Shown piece by piece: positions 13,310 to 24,900 of a DNA stretch of 64,000 nt; the stretch's first letter is position 1, and every line of letters starts with the position of its first letter. Where the stretch lies: NCBI RefSeq assembly GCF_041146395.1, contig NC_090989.1, positions 47,580,501-47,644,500 on the forward strand, in the 5' to 3' direction. Below the pieces are notes generated by a model. The model was not told the origin of the DNA and did not search any database. It saw only the letters and a list, made by a program, of their open reading frames with translations. Both the position numbers and the translations under genes were made by a program. The stretch is from Eulemur rufifrons. Its lineage: Eukaryota; Chordata; Mammalia; Primates; Lemuridae.

Positions 13310-14390
13310 GTTCTTTCTAAAATAGCTTTGAGGTGTAATTTATATACCATAAAATCAGCCATTTAAACTGTACAATTCAATGATTTTTAGCAAATTTACA
13401 GAGTTGTACTGCTATCATCACAACCTAATTTCAGAAAATTTTCATCATCCCCAAAAGAGCCCTTCCCCCAGGCAACCACTAATCTCCTACTTTCTGTCTC
13501 TATAGATTTGTCTATTCTGGACATTTCATATAGATAGAATCATACAATTTCATTTGTAGTCTTTTGTGATTGACTTCTGTAAGTAAGTATAATGTTTTCA
13601 AGGAAAACACACGGAGTAGCATATATCAGCACAGATACTCCTTGACTTACTATGGGGTTATACTATGGGGTTAAACTCATTGCAAGTAAAATATATTGTA
13701 AGTCAAAAATGCATTTAATACCTCAATAAACCCATTGTAAGGTTAAAAAATTGTAAGTTGGGGGCCATCTGTACTTCATTCCGTTTTACTATTGAATAAT
13801 ATTCAATTGTATGGATATACCACATTTATTTATCCATTCATCAGTTGATGGGCACTTGGATTGTTTCCAGGTTTTGGCTATTATAAATAATCTTCTATGA
13901 ACATTCACGTACAAGTCTTTGTGTGGATATACACTGTTATTTCTCTTGAGTAGGTACCTAGAAGTAGAACTGCTGAATCTTAAGGTTAATTTATATTAAA
14001 CTTTTAAAGAAACTGCCTGTTTCCCAAAGTTGCTGTACCATTTTACATTCCCCCCAACAATGTATGAGAGTTCCAGTTTCCCCATGTCTGTGCCAACACT
14101 TGCTATTGTCTGCCTTTTGGATTATAGTCATTTTAGTGGGAATTTGGTGATATCTCATTTTGGTTTTAATTTGCATTTCCCTAGTGACAAATGATATTAG
14201 ACATCTTTTCATGTGCTTATTGGCTATTCATATATCTTCCTTAGTAAAATGTTTATTCAAATCTTTTGCCTATTTTAAAAAGTGGGTTTTCTTCTTACCA
14301 TTGAATTGTAAGAGTTCTTTATATGTCCTGGATACAAGTCCCTTATCAGATACATGATTTACAAATATATTCTCCCAGTATGTGACTTGG
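13310..14390 (-). mobile_element. L1M LINE-1 3' part, antisense (first piece)
   Basis: On the plus strand the 3' UTR comes first ('gaggtgtaatttatatacca', 'tctattctggacatttcata'). The complement of the ORF2 C-terminal coding region follows ('catcagttgatgggcacttg', 'catttccctagtgacaaatg'). It is interrupted by a Tigger MITE at 13632-13771 and split by a younger L1 at 14398. The sequence resumes at about 16342. Confidence 0.88.
13632..13771. repeat. Tigger-family MITE, 140 bp
   Basis: A short near-palindromic element from 'cagatactccttgacttact' to 'gttgggggccatctg'. Its central phrase 'gtcaaaaatgcatttaatac' is shared with the element at 38.6 kb. It sits in the L1M 3' UTR at a TA: the host phrase 'atatcag...cttcattcc' is split, and TA is retained on the right but changed to CA on the left. 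Confidence 0.85.
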
Positions 14391-14397
14391 CCTTTTT

Positions 14398-16334
14398 CTT
14401 TCCTTTCTTTCTTTTTTTTTATTTCAGCTTATTATGGAGGGTACAAAAGTTCAGGTTACATACGTTGCCCATGTACCACCTGTCCCCCCAAGTCAAAGCT
14501 CCAGGTGTGTCCATTCCCCAGACAGTGCGCATTGCACTCATCATGTAGGCATACACCCATCCCCTCCTCGCATCCCCCCCTCCCGGAGTCAGCACCTTCA
14601 AGTGTGACCATTCCCCAGACGGTGCGCAACGCACTCATCATGTAGGCATACACCCATCCCCTCCTCCCACCCCCCACCTCAGTCTGATATCCGATTGGTA
14701 TCATTCCCAAATGTGCATTTAGGTGATGATCAGAGAAACCAATTTTCTGGTGAGTACATGTGATGCTTGTTTTTCCATTCTTGGGATACTTCACTTAATA
14801 TAATGGGTTCCAACTCTCTCCAGGAGAACCAAAGAGATGTCGTATCACTGTTATTTCTTATAGCTGAGTAATACTCCATGGTATACATATACCATAATTT
14901 ACTAATCCAATCATGAATTGATGGGCATTTGGATTGTTTCCACATCTTTGCAATTGTGAATTGTGCTGCTATAAACATTTGGGTACAGGTGTCTTTGTCA
15001 TAGAATGACTTATGTTCCTTTGGGTAGATGCCCAATAATGGGATTGCTGGATCGAATGGTAGGTCTATTTGAATCTGTTTAAGGTATCTCCATAATGCTT
15101 TCCACAGGGGTTGCACTAGTTTGCAGTCCCACCAGCAGTGTACGAGCATTCCTGTCTCTCTGCATCCAGGTCAACATGTGTTGTTTTGGGACTTTTTGAT
15201 AAAGGCCATTCTCACTGGGGTTAAGTGATATCTCATTGTGGTTTTGATTTGCATTTCTCTGATGATTAGGGATGTTGAGCATTTTTTCATATGTTTGTTA
15301 GCCATTCTTATATCTTCTTTTGAAAAATTTCTATTCATGTCGTTTGCCCACTTCTTGATAGGGTTGTTTGATTTTTTCTTGCTGATTTTCCTGAGTTCTA
15401 AATAGGTTCTTGTTATCAGTCCTTTATCTGATGTGTAGTATGTGAAAATTTTTTCCCATTCTGTAGGTGGTCTGTTTATTCTCGTGACTGTTTCTTTGGC
15501 TGTGCAGAAGCTTTTTAATTTAATCAGGTCCCATTCATTTATTTTTGTTGTTGCTGTGGTTGCCTTAGGGGTCTTCTTCATAAATTCTTTGCCTAGGCCA
15601 ATGTCTGTAAGAGTCTTTCCTACATTTTATTCTAGAATTCTGATTGTATGACGCCTAAGGTTTAAGTCTGTTATCCACCGTGATTTCAATTTTGTGAGAG
15701 GTGAAAGCTGTGGGTCCTGTTTCAGTCTTCTACGTGTGGCTATCCAATTTTCCCAGCACCATTTATTGAATAGGGATTCTTGTCCCCAGAGTATGTTTTT
15801 GTCTGTTTTGTCAAAGATTAGATGTCTATATAAGGATGGTTTTATATTTGGATTTTCTGTGGTGTTCCACTGGTCTGTGTCCCTGCACTTGTGCCAATAC
15901 CAGGCAGTTTTAAGAACCACAGCCTTGTAGTATAGTTTGAAGTCTGGCAAATTAATACCTCCCATTTTGTTTTTATTGCTTAAAATTGCTTTTGCTATAC
16001 AGGGTCTTCTCTGATTCCATACAAAGTGTATAATTATTTTTTCTATATCTGTGAAAAATGATGTTGGTAATTTAATAGAGATTGCATTGAATCTGTAGAT
16101 CACTTTGGGTAGTATAGACATTTTAACAATGTTGATTCTTCCGATCCACGAGCATGGTATGGTTTTCCACCTATTTACAAGTTCTGCTATTTCCTTCCTC
16201 AGTGTTTCATAGTTTTCCCTATAGAGGTCCTTTACCTCTTTAGTTAAATATATTCCTAGATATTTTATTTTCTTTGTTGCTATTTTGAAGGGTATTGAGT
16301 CTTTAATTTGGTTCTCCGATTGACTGTCAATCGA
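14398..16334 (-). mobile_element. Younger L1 (strepsirrhine type), 5'-truncated
   Basis: About 1.94 kb on the minus strand. A T-rich tail at about 14402-14420 is followed by a C-rich 3' UTR and then the complement of the ORF2 C-terminal region. Broken ORF2 frames on the minus strand (15627-16121, 15171-15581, 14730-15149) show [36 protein letters not shown] and [15 protein letters not shown]. It inserted into the old L1M: the 7-bp sequence ccttttt lies at 14391-14397 and 16335-16341. The 3' UTR contains a 97-bp tandem duplication (see findings). Confidence 0.93.
14488..14681 (-). repeat. 97-bp tandem duplication in L1 3' UTR
   Basis: Two copies in tandem, about 14488-14584 and 14585-14681. 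The shared core is 'ccattccccagac' + 'ggtgcgc' + 'gcactcatcatgtaggcata' + 'cacccatcccctcctc', beginning at 14505 and 14602. The copies differ at a few positions. On the L1 sense strand the unit is G-rich with several GGG runs. Confidence 0.9.
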
Positions 16335-16341
16335 CCTTTTT

Positions 16342-16690
16342 ATTTTCTAAGTGGTATCTTTTGAAGTGCAAAACTTTTAAATTTTGATGAAGTCTAATTT
16401 ATCATTTTTTTCCTTGTATGAATTGTGCTTTAGCTAAGAAATCTCAGCCTAGCCTAAGACCACAAAGATTTGGTTCTATGTGTTTTTCTAAAAATGATGT
16501 ATTTTCAGCTCTTAAATTTACATAAAATCTATTAGGTCTATGATTCACTTTGAGTTAATTTTGTGTATGACGTGAGATAATGGTTTAAATTCATTTTTTT
16601 TCTTTGTGGATATCTATAATTATCCCAGAACCATTTGGTGAAATGATATATTATTGACTCTGCTTTTATTTTATTTGTGCCTTTAAAGAA
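16342..16690 (-). mobile_element. L1M LINE-1 antisense, resumed piece
   Basis: This continues the interrupted L1M: 'gtggtatcttttgaagtgca', 'gatgaagtctaatttatca' and 'tatcccagaaccatttggtg' are the complement of ORF2. They follow directly in element order from the sequence ending at 14390. The right end near 16690 is approximate. Confidence 0.85.
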
Positions 16691-17544
16691 AAGGTGAAGT
16701 AGGGAGGGCATAAAGAATTAATTTATAGACAAAGATGAAGTTGCTCTTCTGTTGTGAAGTTCTGAACACTTACATAAGAGAATGAGCATCTGGCTGACGT
16801 TTTAAAGAATAATTTGAATCACAGTTTTATATTGTTTCCTTCATCTCCCCTGTTCTCTCCCCAGCTCTGCACTGAACATCTGTTTCTCTCCTGTGAGAGG
16901 AAGTGAAAGATTTAGGTCAGGCATAAAAACAGACTATCTTTATTGCACTGTTCCCTTTCAAGAAAAAAACCCACCCTGCCGGGTCAGTTTACCATCAAAT
17001 TACCCTACATCAACAGTTCTATTGTGATTTTTGTAAGTTGGCTTTCCCCAGGAAGCAGAACTGCTATTGTGGGGTTATGAAATCAATCTAGCTGATTACT
17101 TTCAAGGATGCTGACAGGAGTCAAGAAAAATTATCTCCCAAGTATCACAGGACTTTCTCTTGTATTTGTTTTACTGATGAGTTTCTTGCAAGAAATATCT
17201 TAAGAGAGTATTACCAGAACTGGGGATCCTCCATATTCAGCTCCTACATGTATCTATGGTTCTGGGTAGAGGTAACCCCAAATAAGAATAGGTTCAGTTG
17301 ACTGATACAAGGTAGCAAGACCAGCATCCTTGGGGAAGTCTGTCTCTAGAAAGATATTATCCATTCTGCTATCTTAAGTCTTTATAAAAACAGATGACTA
17401 CATCTTTCTTTATGGATAATTGCTGGGTTCCTCTGCTTTATGGTGCTAATCTAGTAGCTATAACTGGGGTACTTGTCTACTTTGGCTTTGCCAAAGATCT
17501 CTCACCATCAGGGCTGTGGCATAATAAATATTAATAATAATAAA
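16691..17544. other. Unassigned sequence
   Basis: No gene or named repeat was recognised in about 850 bp of AT-rich sequence. Confidence 0.45.
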
Positions 17545-17640
17545 TCATAGTTAAGAGGCATATAGCATTTATTATATACCAACCACTCTTTTCCTATCTT
17601 ACATATATTGACTCATTTAACTGTGCCTTGGGTGCAACAA
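17545..17640 (-). repeat. MIR SINE fragment, antisense
   Basis: Antisense MIR phrases 'gcatttattatataccaacc' and 'atattgactcatttaactgt' are present. Short and diverged. Confidence 0.5.
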
Positions 17641-18439
17641 TAAAAGACATTGTTGGAGAGAGTAAGGGTATAGAAGCAATTGAGGTAGTATTTGGAATTT
17701 GGAAAACTGTTTCCTAAAAGAGCTTTCAGACCAGAAGGAAAGGCTTGAGATAATACTTGAGGGATGAAGTTTAACAGCAGGGCTCTTTTCAGGGTCCCAT
17801 TTTTTCAGCTCTAAAACTCATTGGAGGAAAAAGTAATAGGGAGAAAACATTGGTCTTCATTTCCCTGGTTTGGTCAGACATATTCTTTTGATATCCTTCT
17901 TCAAGAGCCTCTGGAATTCCCATCCTCCACCATCATGAGGCCCTCATGTGAGTGCCTGCTTTCCTTGGTGTGGCACTGGGCCCCTTCTAGCCTACCCAGG
18001 TTGTCCTTGGCAGAATGGGTCCCTGTGGATGCTTTCCTGCCTTGTCTTTCAACGTGACAGCTTTTTGCTGTTAATAGAAGTGGGGCAGTTTCATCATTAA
18101 GGGGAAGGTCCTTTAAAATTCCAACCTATTTGTGGCCAGAACCAGAAATTTCACTAAGTTTAAGATTTCATTCATATACAAACATTCTGGCTTCCTCTAG
18201 GCTGTTAGCTAGTTATGTACATTTGAGTATAACATTCAGAAACAAGTTTTCTGGGAGGCAAAAAAAGGAGAGAGGAAGGACTGGAGGCATAGGTTGTCTG
18301 AAACAAGGAGAAGGGCCTGAAAGGAATGGAAAATTGGAGAGCCTTTGTCTACCTCAAAATTTTGCTGAGAGTCTTGCCCTGCCAGAAGGGCTAATAGAGA
18401 TGCAGGTAGGTCCTTCATTGCTGCCCCCAAATCACATCA
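17641..18439. other. Unassigned sequence
   Basis: Holds chance frames (a 134-codon frame at 18130-18534 and a minus frame at 18236-18430) with no domain signature. It borders the LTR region to the right, and the left limit of that ERV is not defined. Confidence 0.4.
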
Positions 18440-18845
18440 ATATTGTTAACAGCGGCCTTCTACAAACCATGCGCCCATCATTGTTGTCTAATGTGGGGGA
18501 GAGATTCCAACGGTGGGACTGTCCAGACAGATAAGAAAGAGGTTATTGCAAATGTGGGTGGGTGGCTAGTTTTGGACAGGTGTTGCCTGGTGGTACCCGA
18601 GAAAATATGCTTTAGGTGGCAACCTCCTGATGCATTAAGACTGACCCTGTCAAGCTGGGCATATGACCAAGATGGTCTTCAAGTTCCCCTCAGCTTGACT
18701 AATATAGGCCCCTGACCTCCCTTTCTTACAGCATTTACTTTAGATAGCTTCCTATTGTAAATTCTTTTTCTGTCCCTTTGAGATGTAAACCTTCTCCCAG
18801 CCTGTTGCTAGTTTTATGACCCAGAAATATCCTTCTCCAGGGCTT

Positions 18846-18970
18846 AGGAGAGAGATTGAACTCAACTTTCTTAAAACAAAAGGTGGGGGAGTTTTTAAGC
18901 ACCAAGGTGGGCTAGTGTAGAAGCCCACTGGATGGTATTATGGGGGAGGTTGGTTCATGTGAGTAAGCCA
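18846..18970 (+). repeat. Inverted repeat, left arm
   Basis: A 125-bp arm. Its outer 74 bases (18846-18919) are a perfect reverse complement of the outer 74 bases of the right arm. The inner part differs at about six substitutions and one 2-bp indel. It contains the 'cttaaaacaaaaggtggggg' run and 'agcaccaaggtgggctag'. Confidence 0.95.
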
Positions 18971-19105
18971 TGGACCATGGTGTAAGCTTAGGAGAAGCTT
19001 TGAAATGTAATCATCAGAAAAGATCTGTTCCCTGTCTCCCAGTCTCTGTGGAATGGTAGGAGCCTAACTTCAGTAAGTGAGTAAGTGCCAACTAGCAAAC
19101 ACAGA

Positions 19106-19228
19106 TGGCCTACTCACATGGACCAACCTCCCCTGTAATACCATCCAGCGCTTTTACACTAGCCCACCTTGGTGCTTAAAAACTCCCCCACCTTTTGTTT
19201 TAAGAAAGTTGAGTTCAATCTCTCTCCT
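19106..19228 (-). repeat. Inverted repeat, right arm
   Basis: A 123-bp arm, the reverse complement of 18846-18970, separated from it by a 135-bp spacer. In this orientation it reads as the natural U3/R part of an LTR, running into 'cttgcaatagtcttcaataa' and the polyadenylation hexamer just outside the arm. Confidence 0.95.
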
Positions 19229-19522
19229 CTCTTGCAATAGTCTTCAATAAAGTCTTTCTTGACTGTTTAACTCTGGCGCAATTTTTCTTTGACATATAGA
19301 AACTTGCACAGCATTCTACCTAAGCTGACTCTCAGTGAGTTTGATAAGCCATTAATCCAGAACACAGGATAACTTTATCATGGTACACTGTTATTTGGAC
19401 TCATTTTTTGAGGCTCTGACACAGAACATTTTGCATACCATTACTTACTTTTAATAAGTCCAAAACCAAAACCAGAATGCTTCTCATCTTTCTTTGTCAT
19501 GAGATATACAAGCTTTCCCAAA

Positions 19523-19566
19523 TACACACACACACACACACACACACACACGTATGCACACACAAA
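19523..19566. repeat. (CA)n microsatellite
   Basis: About 15 uninterrupted CA units, then a less regular CA-rich tail ('gtatgcacacacaaacac'). Confidence 0.97.
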
Positions 19567-19574
19567 CACATATT

Positions 19575-19790
19575 TAGTAATAGCTATCTTTTTTGTAGGC
19601 CTACCATGTGGGAGGCACTGTGTATTTTGTACATTTCCTCATTTAATTCTTAAAGCTTCTCTATGATTTAGGTACCATTATTTATTTCACAATGAGAAAG
19701 CTGAGGCTCAGAGAGGTTAAATAACCATTCCAAATTATAGTTGGTCCATGTCAGAAGTGTGGTATTAACCCAATCACTCAGTTTACAAAT
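19575..19790 (-). repeat. MIR SINE, antisense
   Basis: Antisense MIR reads across most of its length: 'tcatttaattcttaaagctt', 'gagaaagctgaggctcagag' and 'aggttaaataaccattcc'. Confidence 0.8.
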
Positions 19791-19799
19791 CATGACGTC

Positions 19800-21094
19800 A
19801 GGCCATTAGTGATTATACTTCAAGGACTCACTGAGCTACCTCATTATGATTCTAGCTCAGAGAGAAACCTGTAATTCCAAGGGGATTAAGAAAGAACTTC
19901 TATCAAGTTTTGCTTCCATTCTACCTCCCAGAGGCATTGTAGAAGATTTTACTGTTCCTTGGAGGACTTGATCTCAAAGTGTACCATCCCCAGCCTCCTC
20001 CCACCCCTATTTTCTCTGTATCTGTCACCTGTAATTCTGTTTTGTGGCCTGGTCCAATTTGTTGGAGCAGCCATTCTGATCTTGGTTTCAGGGTTGCTCT
20101 GACAAGAGCAGTTGGGGATCTCCCCTGGTGCTTTCAGTACTTGGTGGGTACTTCCTCAGTAGACCTTGAAGATGGTAGCAGCTTCCTTTCTGACTCATGC
20201 ATAGGAGGAGATTCCAACATTTTCTCAGTCATACTCTTGACCATCTGTCCTCTCAGTGGCACTTGGGTGATGAATACAACTCAAAAAATACACAATGACT
20301 ATCACCAGCTCACAATAGATGACATCACAAGGCACAGTAATAATAATTGCATCAGGAAGCATACAGAGCAATGGTTTCTACTTATTTCAAAATATCAGCA
20401 ATGCCAGAGAAATCAATCCCTGTTAAAAAAAAAAAAACACGTGTCTTTCTAGTTTCCTATTTTTTCTCTGAGATGGAAGGGACCTTTCCACTACTGACTA
20501 ATTTCAGTAACTTTTATATCAGAGTCTGTGCTTAAAAGTATCACAGACAAAATTTCAGAACCACCACACTGCCTAGAAAAAGCATCTCTGGGACTACGAA
20601 TGGCTCCATGCTCCAGGCAGGTGATAAGCCATGTTTTCACTCCAGAGCCCATCCGTTGGCACGTGGAGTGCTGTGAGGTTTTATTTTGTGAACCTGTGGA
20701 AACCATTCTGTGGGTGTATGAACCTGGGCTTTTTGAATTCAGGGGAGCAATGGTGAGGTTGCAAAGATGTTCTGCCTCCAGCTTTTCTTCTCTCGCCCTG
20801 TTAGAGAGGCTCCCTCTCACCAGGCCTCGAGCACATACAGCTCTTGCCTCGGGTTAATGTAATAATTTCACTTCTATTTATTACTGGGACCACCTCCAGA
20901 TATTTTTCAGTGTTGATAAAGTGTTTGGTAGAAATCAACATGTACTGTCCTAGACGAGGAAAGTTAAAATGATTTAAGAGAATAATTTTCTCTAATTATA
21001 AGCACTTTGCAGAAAATTGGGAAAGTATAGAAAAGGAAAAAAATACACACAATCCCGTCAACCCAGAAGGAACCATTGCTAGCAGTTTTTATTT
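19800..21094. other. Unassigned sequence
   Basis: About 1.3 kb without a named repeat. Long overlapping frames on both strands at 20491-20857 (109 codons each way) have no domain. The 20560-20850 part keeps more CpG than its surroundings. An A-run lies at 20425-20437. Confidence 0.45.
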
Positions 21095-21404
21095 ATGTAT
21101 TTATATATTTAGTTTTTAGAGACAGGGTCTCGCTCTGTTGCCTAGGCTGGAGTGCAGTGGTGCCATCATCATAGCTAACCGTAACCTCAAACTCCTGGGC
21201 TCAAGCCATCCTCCCATCTCAGCCTCCTGAGTAGCTAGGACAATTGTCACATGCCATCATGTCTGGCTAATTTTAAATTTTTTTATAGAGACATGATCTT
21301 CCTATGTTACCCAGGCTGGTCTTGAACTGCTGGGCTCAAGCGATTTTCCTGCCTCGGCCTCCCAAAGTGCTGGGATTACAGGTGTGAGCCACTGGACCCA
21401 GCCT
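21095..21404 (-). mobile_element. Alu, old (AluJ-like), antisense
   Basis: A full-length dimer on the minus strand, from the T-rich end ('ttagagacagggtctcgctc') to 'gtgtgagccactggacccag'. It lacks the extra inter-arm segment found in the strepsirrhine-type copies. No clear target duplication. Confidence 0.93.
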
Positions 21405-21849
21405 ACTAACATTTAAAAAAAATCTTTCAATCTTTTACTCTGAAGCTCTGTTGTTTTTAAATGAAAAGACATGCCCCCTACTCCTCCAAAACATAACAAC
21501 TTTAAGGGCAACACAAATGAGAAAAATTAAGATAAAGTGAGATTGAAAACCAGATAACATGTGGAATGATGATGATGATAGAACTTCAATACTTCTAAAA
21601 ATGTATCTATTCAATTTTTATTTTGAAATGAGAAAATTACAAGAATCCACATATAGAATCAATTCAGGAAAACAGGTGAGTCTTTCTCCTCAGTGGACAA
21701 GCTACAGTTAATTAGTGGCTACAAAATGATGAGCATAATGAAAACAGCTAAAGAATAAGTTTGGGGTTAATTATGAGCCTAGGAAGTTGGAAAAGAAACA
21801 CGAGATGATTTAGTAAATACTGCGTTTCGATAGGCTCACTGACTTCTAA

Positions 21850-22070
21850 AAGTTAGACACACAGTAACTGGAATCAGTCACATCCTGTCTCGTCTACCAC
21901 TTACTGTATATCTGTATGCAAGTTACTTAACCTTTCTAATGTTGTTGTTTTTTCATCTATAAAATAGGAAAAATAGGTTGTTGTGAGTATTAATTGAGAT
22001 AACCCATCTAACGTGTTTAAATTAGTCCCTGTTGCACAATAAGGGCTCAAGAAACGTTAAGTATTATTAG
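21850..22070 (+). repeat. MIR SINE
   Basis: Sense MIR: 'gcaagttacttaacctttct', 'tttcatctataaaatagg', 'gttgttgtgagtattaattg', ending 'gggctcaagaaacgttaa'. The AT-rich 22.6 kb sequence on either side of the next Alu is old and unassigned. Confidence 0.85.
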
Positions 22071-22710
22071 AGATAGTGAAAGACAGTGGTTAGAAGAACA
22101 AGCTCTCGTCAGACTGTCTCACTACGCTTGCGGCTTTTTTTCTACTTGCTTGTAGGACTAGATCATCAACAATTATCTGAGTTTGAAAATGAACCAGTTT
22201 TGTCTGAATTGCTTTCATATAGGCATGAAATCATCAATCAAAGAAAACACTCGTGAAGTGCTTCTGGAAATTCCAGGTTTTTCTAGTGAGAACTTTTTCA
22301 TCATTAAAGACTCTTAGAGAGTAACAGTTATTTACTATTAATGAAGCCACATACATTTTCACTGTTAAGATGGTAAAACCAAAAGTCAAAAAAAGCAATT
22401 CTTTACCTTAGAAAATACAATGTTGGATACATTGGAGTTCATTACAACCTGACCTCTTGCAGCCCTCAGAGCTGCCCCAGTGAGCCAGTTATTGGTAGAA
22501 AGATGGAGAAAAGAGGCAGAAAGACCCTGAATGTGTTACACTGTGATATTTATGGAGAAGCCAAGGACTTTTTACCCAGTATTCAATGTGTATAGCATGA
22601 GATTAGAATAATATGTAAAAATAAACATACTAAAAACTAATATTTATTTTTTAATTACAAAATTAAATTAAATTATGTTTATTTTAGAAAATTTAGAAAG
22701 TAGAAATAAG

Positions 22711-22995
<285 letters not shown>

Positions 22996-23188
22996 AAAGT
23001 AGAAATAAGAAAAGAAGAATATACAAATTTTAACATTTTAATGCACTTCCTTCCTTTTTTTTATATAGACAGTTACATCTAAATATGTATTTGTAGTTTT
23101 AACATGGCTCTTTTAATTTCCAAATTCCTAAAGAACCAGACTTTGGCTTGCTGGACATTGGTTTTTATCAGAAGATCCTGTTGTGTAT

Positions 23189-23522
23189 TTTTTTTTTTTT
23201 TTTTTTTTGAGACAGAGTCTCACTCTGTTGCCCAGGCTAGGGTGCCGTGGTGTTAGCCTAGCTCACAGCAACCTCAAACTCCTAGGCTTAAGCAATCCTT
23301 CGGCCTTAGCCTCCCAAGTAGCTGGGACTAAAGGCATGTGCCACCATGCCCGGCTAATTTTTCTATATATATTTTAGCTGTCCATGTAATTTCTTTCTAT
23401 TTTTAGTAGAGACAGGGTCTTGCTCTTGCTCAGGCTGGTCTCAAACTCCTGAGCTCAAACAATCCGCCCGCCTCGGCCTCCCAGAGTGCTAGGATTACAG
23501 GCGTGAGCCACTGCGCGGGGGC
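23189..23522 (-). mobile_element. Alu, strepsirrhine type, antisense
   Basis: A T-run, then 'gagacagagtctcactctgt', with the complement of the extra inter-arm segment ('gtccatgtaatttctttcta'). A perfect 12-bp target duplication, cctgttgtgtat, lies at 23177-23188 and 23523-23534. Confidence 0.97.
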
Positions 23523-23594
23523 CCTGTTGTGTATGTTGTAAGAGCCTAGTGGTTCAAAATTACTTGTTTGGTTCCTACTGAGTTCCTGTAGGAT

Positions 23595-23780
23595 AAGACT
23601 TTGCTACTCAAAGTGCGGTCTGGGAATCAGTAACATCAGTCTCAACTGGAAGCATACCAGAAATGAAGAATTTGGGGCTCTACTCCAGACCTAGTGAATC
23701 CAAAACAGCCTTTTAATATGATTTCTGGGTGATTTGTATATATTAATATATTAAATTTTGAGTAATACTACTGTAGGAAA
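23595..23780. repeat. MER5-like hAT MITE
   Basis: 'gctactcaaagtgcggtctg', 'gaagcataccagaaatg' and 'actccagacctagtgaatcc' follow the MER5 order. The right end is diverged. Confidence 0.6.
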
Positions 23781-24369
23781 AATTTGACAAAATATCTTTT
23801 CTCTAGTAAGTCAGTTGTTGAAGGCCTGATTAGTCCCTAACTCCCAGAACAATATCCTCTTCTACCAGATAATCAGCTGCTTCCTGGGCTCTCACTTTCA
23901 CAAAAGCACCTTTGGATCAAGACTGTTTAGAGATCCACCAAACAGCCTGCAGGAAAACGTCGAGCCAGTTCTCCCAGACAGGAAATGAAAGACATAAAAC
24001 GATTCTGGGACACACCAATATGCCAATAAAACTCTGTAAATCTCCAGTCTGTATTGTTCAACATTTTATTACTTTATTGCAGTATTCTTCTTGGGTTAAC
24101 TGTTGAATTATCAGGAAATAGTGTTGAACCAATTGAAAAACCCAGCAATAAAGTTCACCAATAGCATTTTCTTTACTGGGGCTTTTGATGCAGGGGTCTG
24201 TTTACTTCAAGAATTGAGACTGGCTTAAAAAACAAACAGCAGATAGAAAACACTCCATAATAACATGCCCTGGAAATAGAACACCTTTTAAGATGGGGAT
24301 AGACATGTGCTTTCTTATCCTCATAGCCCTTATTTGCTGGGTTCTGGCACTTTCCTGGTGAGCATGACT
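23781..24369. other. Unassigned sequence
   Basis: No gene or named repeat recognised. The frame at 23912-24106 is short and without a domain. Confidence 0.45.
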
Positions 24370-24850
24370 AATAATAATAATGATAGCCTACATCTGACAG
24401 CATTTTATGATTCACCAAGTACTACAGCAGTGCTTTTCAATGCGCATATAAATTATGTGGAGATCTTGTTAAAATAATACTTTCAGTGGGTCCACGGTGG
24501 GGCCTGAGTTTGCCTTTTTAACAAGTTCCCAAGTGGTGCTGATATTATTGGTCCACAAACCACACTTTGAGAAGCAGATACCTACCAAGATCTCTCTTGA
24601 GATTCACAGAAATTATGTAAGGTAGGTAGAGCAGGCATTTTTTTCATTCCTTTCAGAATATTGGCTCTGTGAGGGTAAGGGTTTGGTAGTGTTTTGTTTG
24701 TTGCTATATCTCAAGTGCATATAAGATTAGGCACTCAATACATTTTTGTTGGATGGATGAATGACTGCATCTTAATTTTATAAAGGAATTTAAATGTTTT
24801 AACTAAAGACATATTCTAACAAGTGGCAAAGCTGGCATTTGAACTTAAGA
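24370..24850 (-). repeat. MIR antisense, broken by MER5 and L2 pieces
   Basis: An MIR in antisense orientation (24370-24425 and about 24588-24650, perhaps resuming 24776-24850) is interrupted by a MER5-type MITE at 24427-24578. The MITE begins 'cagtgcttttcaatgcgc' and ends 'ccacactttgagaagcag'. A sense L2 3' end lies at about 24655-24770: 'ggctctgtgagggtaagg' to 'ttggatggatgaatga'. Confidence 0.6.
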
Positions 24851-24900
24851 AACTATTTAAATCAGAGAATTTGGTACCAAATGAATCACTTTGTGGTTTT

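Larger units (their letters stand above)
18440..19294. mobile_element. Rearranged ERV/LTR segment
   Basis: The right end looks like a class I ERV LTR on the plus strand. It has a TATA-like 'gtgcttaaaaactccccca', then 'gagttcaatctctctcctct', then AATAAA (19246-19251) and U5-like sequence ending 'ttctttgaca' at 19294. The left part contains a reversed copy of the U3/R segment and beyond it sequence that reads LTR-like on the minus strand. No protein domain is readable. The left boundary and family are uncertain. Confidence 0.55.

Noticed and set aside
14456..14794. 112-codon minus-strand frame with a repeated protein segment
   Set aside because: The repeat reflects the 97-bp DNA duplication in the L1 3' UTR. 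The frame covers the last codons of ORF2 and non-coding UTR.
18130..18534. 134-codon plus-strand open frame
   Set aside because: No domain, unusual composition, overlapped by a minus-strand frame, next to ERV sequence. Length is within what AT-poor chance stretches give.
19523..19566. CA-rich run as a possible regulatory Z-DNA site
   Set aside because: An ordinary microsatellite. Similar GT/CA runs at 25999 and 58909 have no associated promoter.
20491..20857. Two 109-codon frames on opposite strands
   Set aside because: Mutually overlapping, no domain on either strand. Slightly higher CpG alone does not support a gene.
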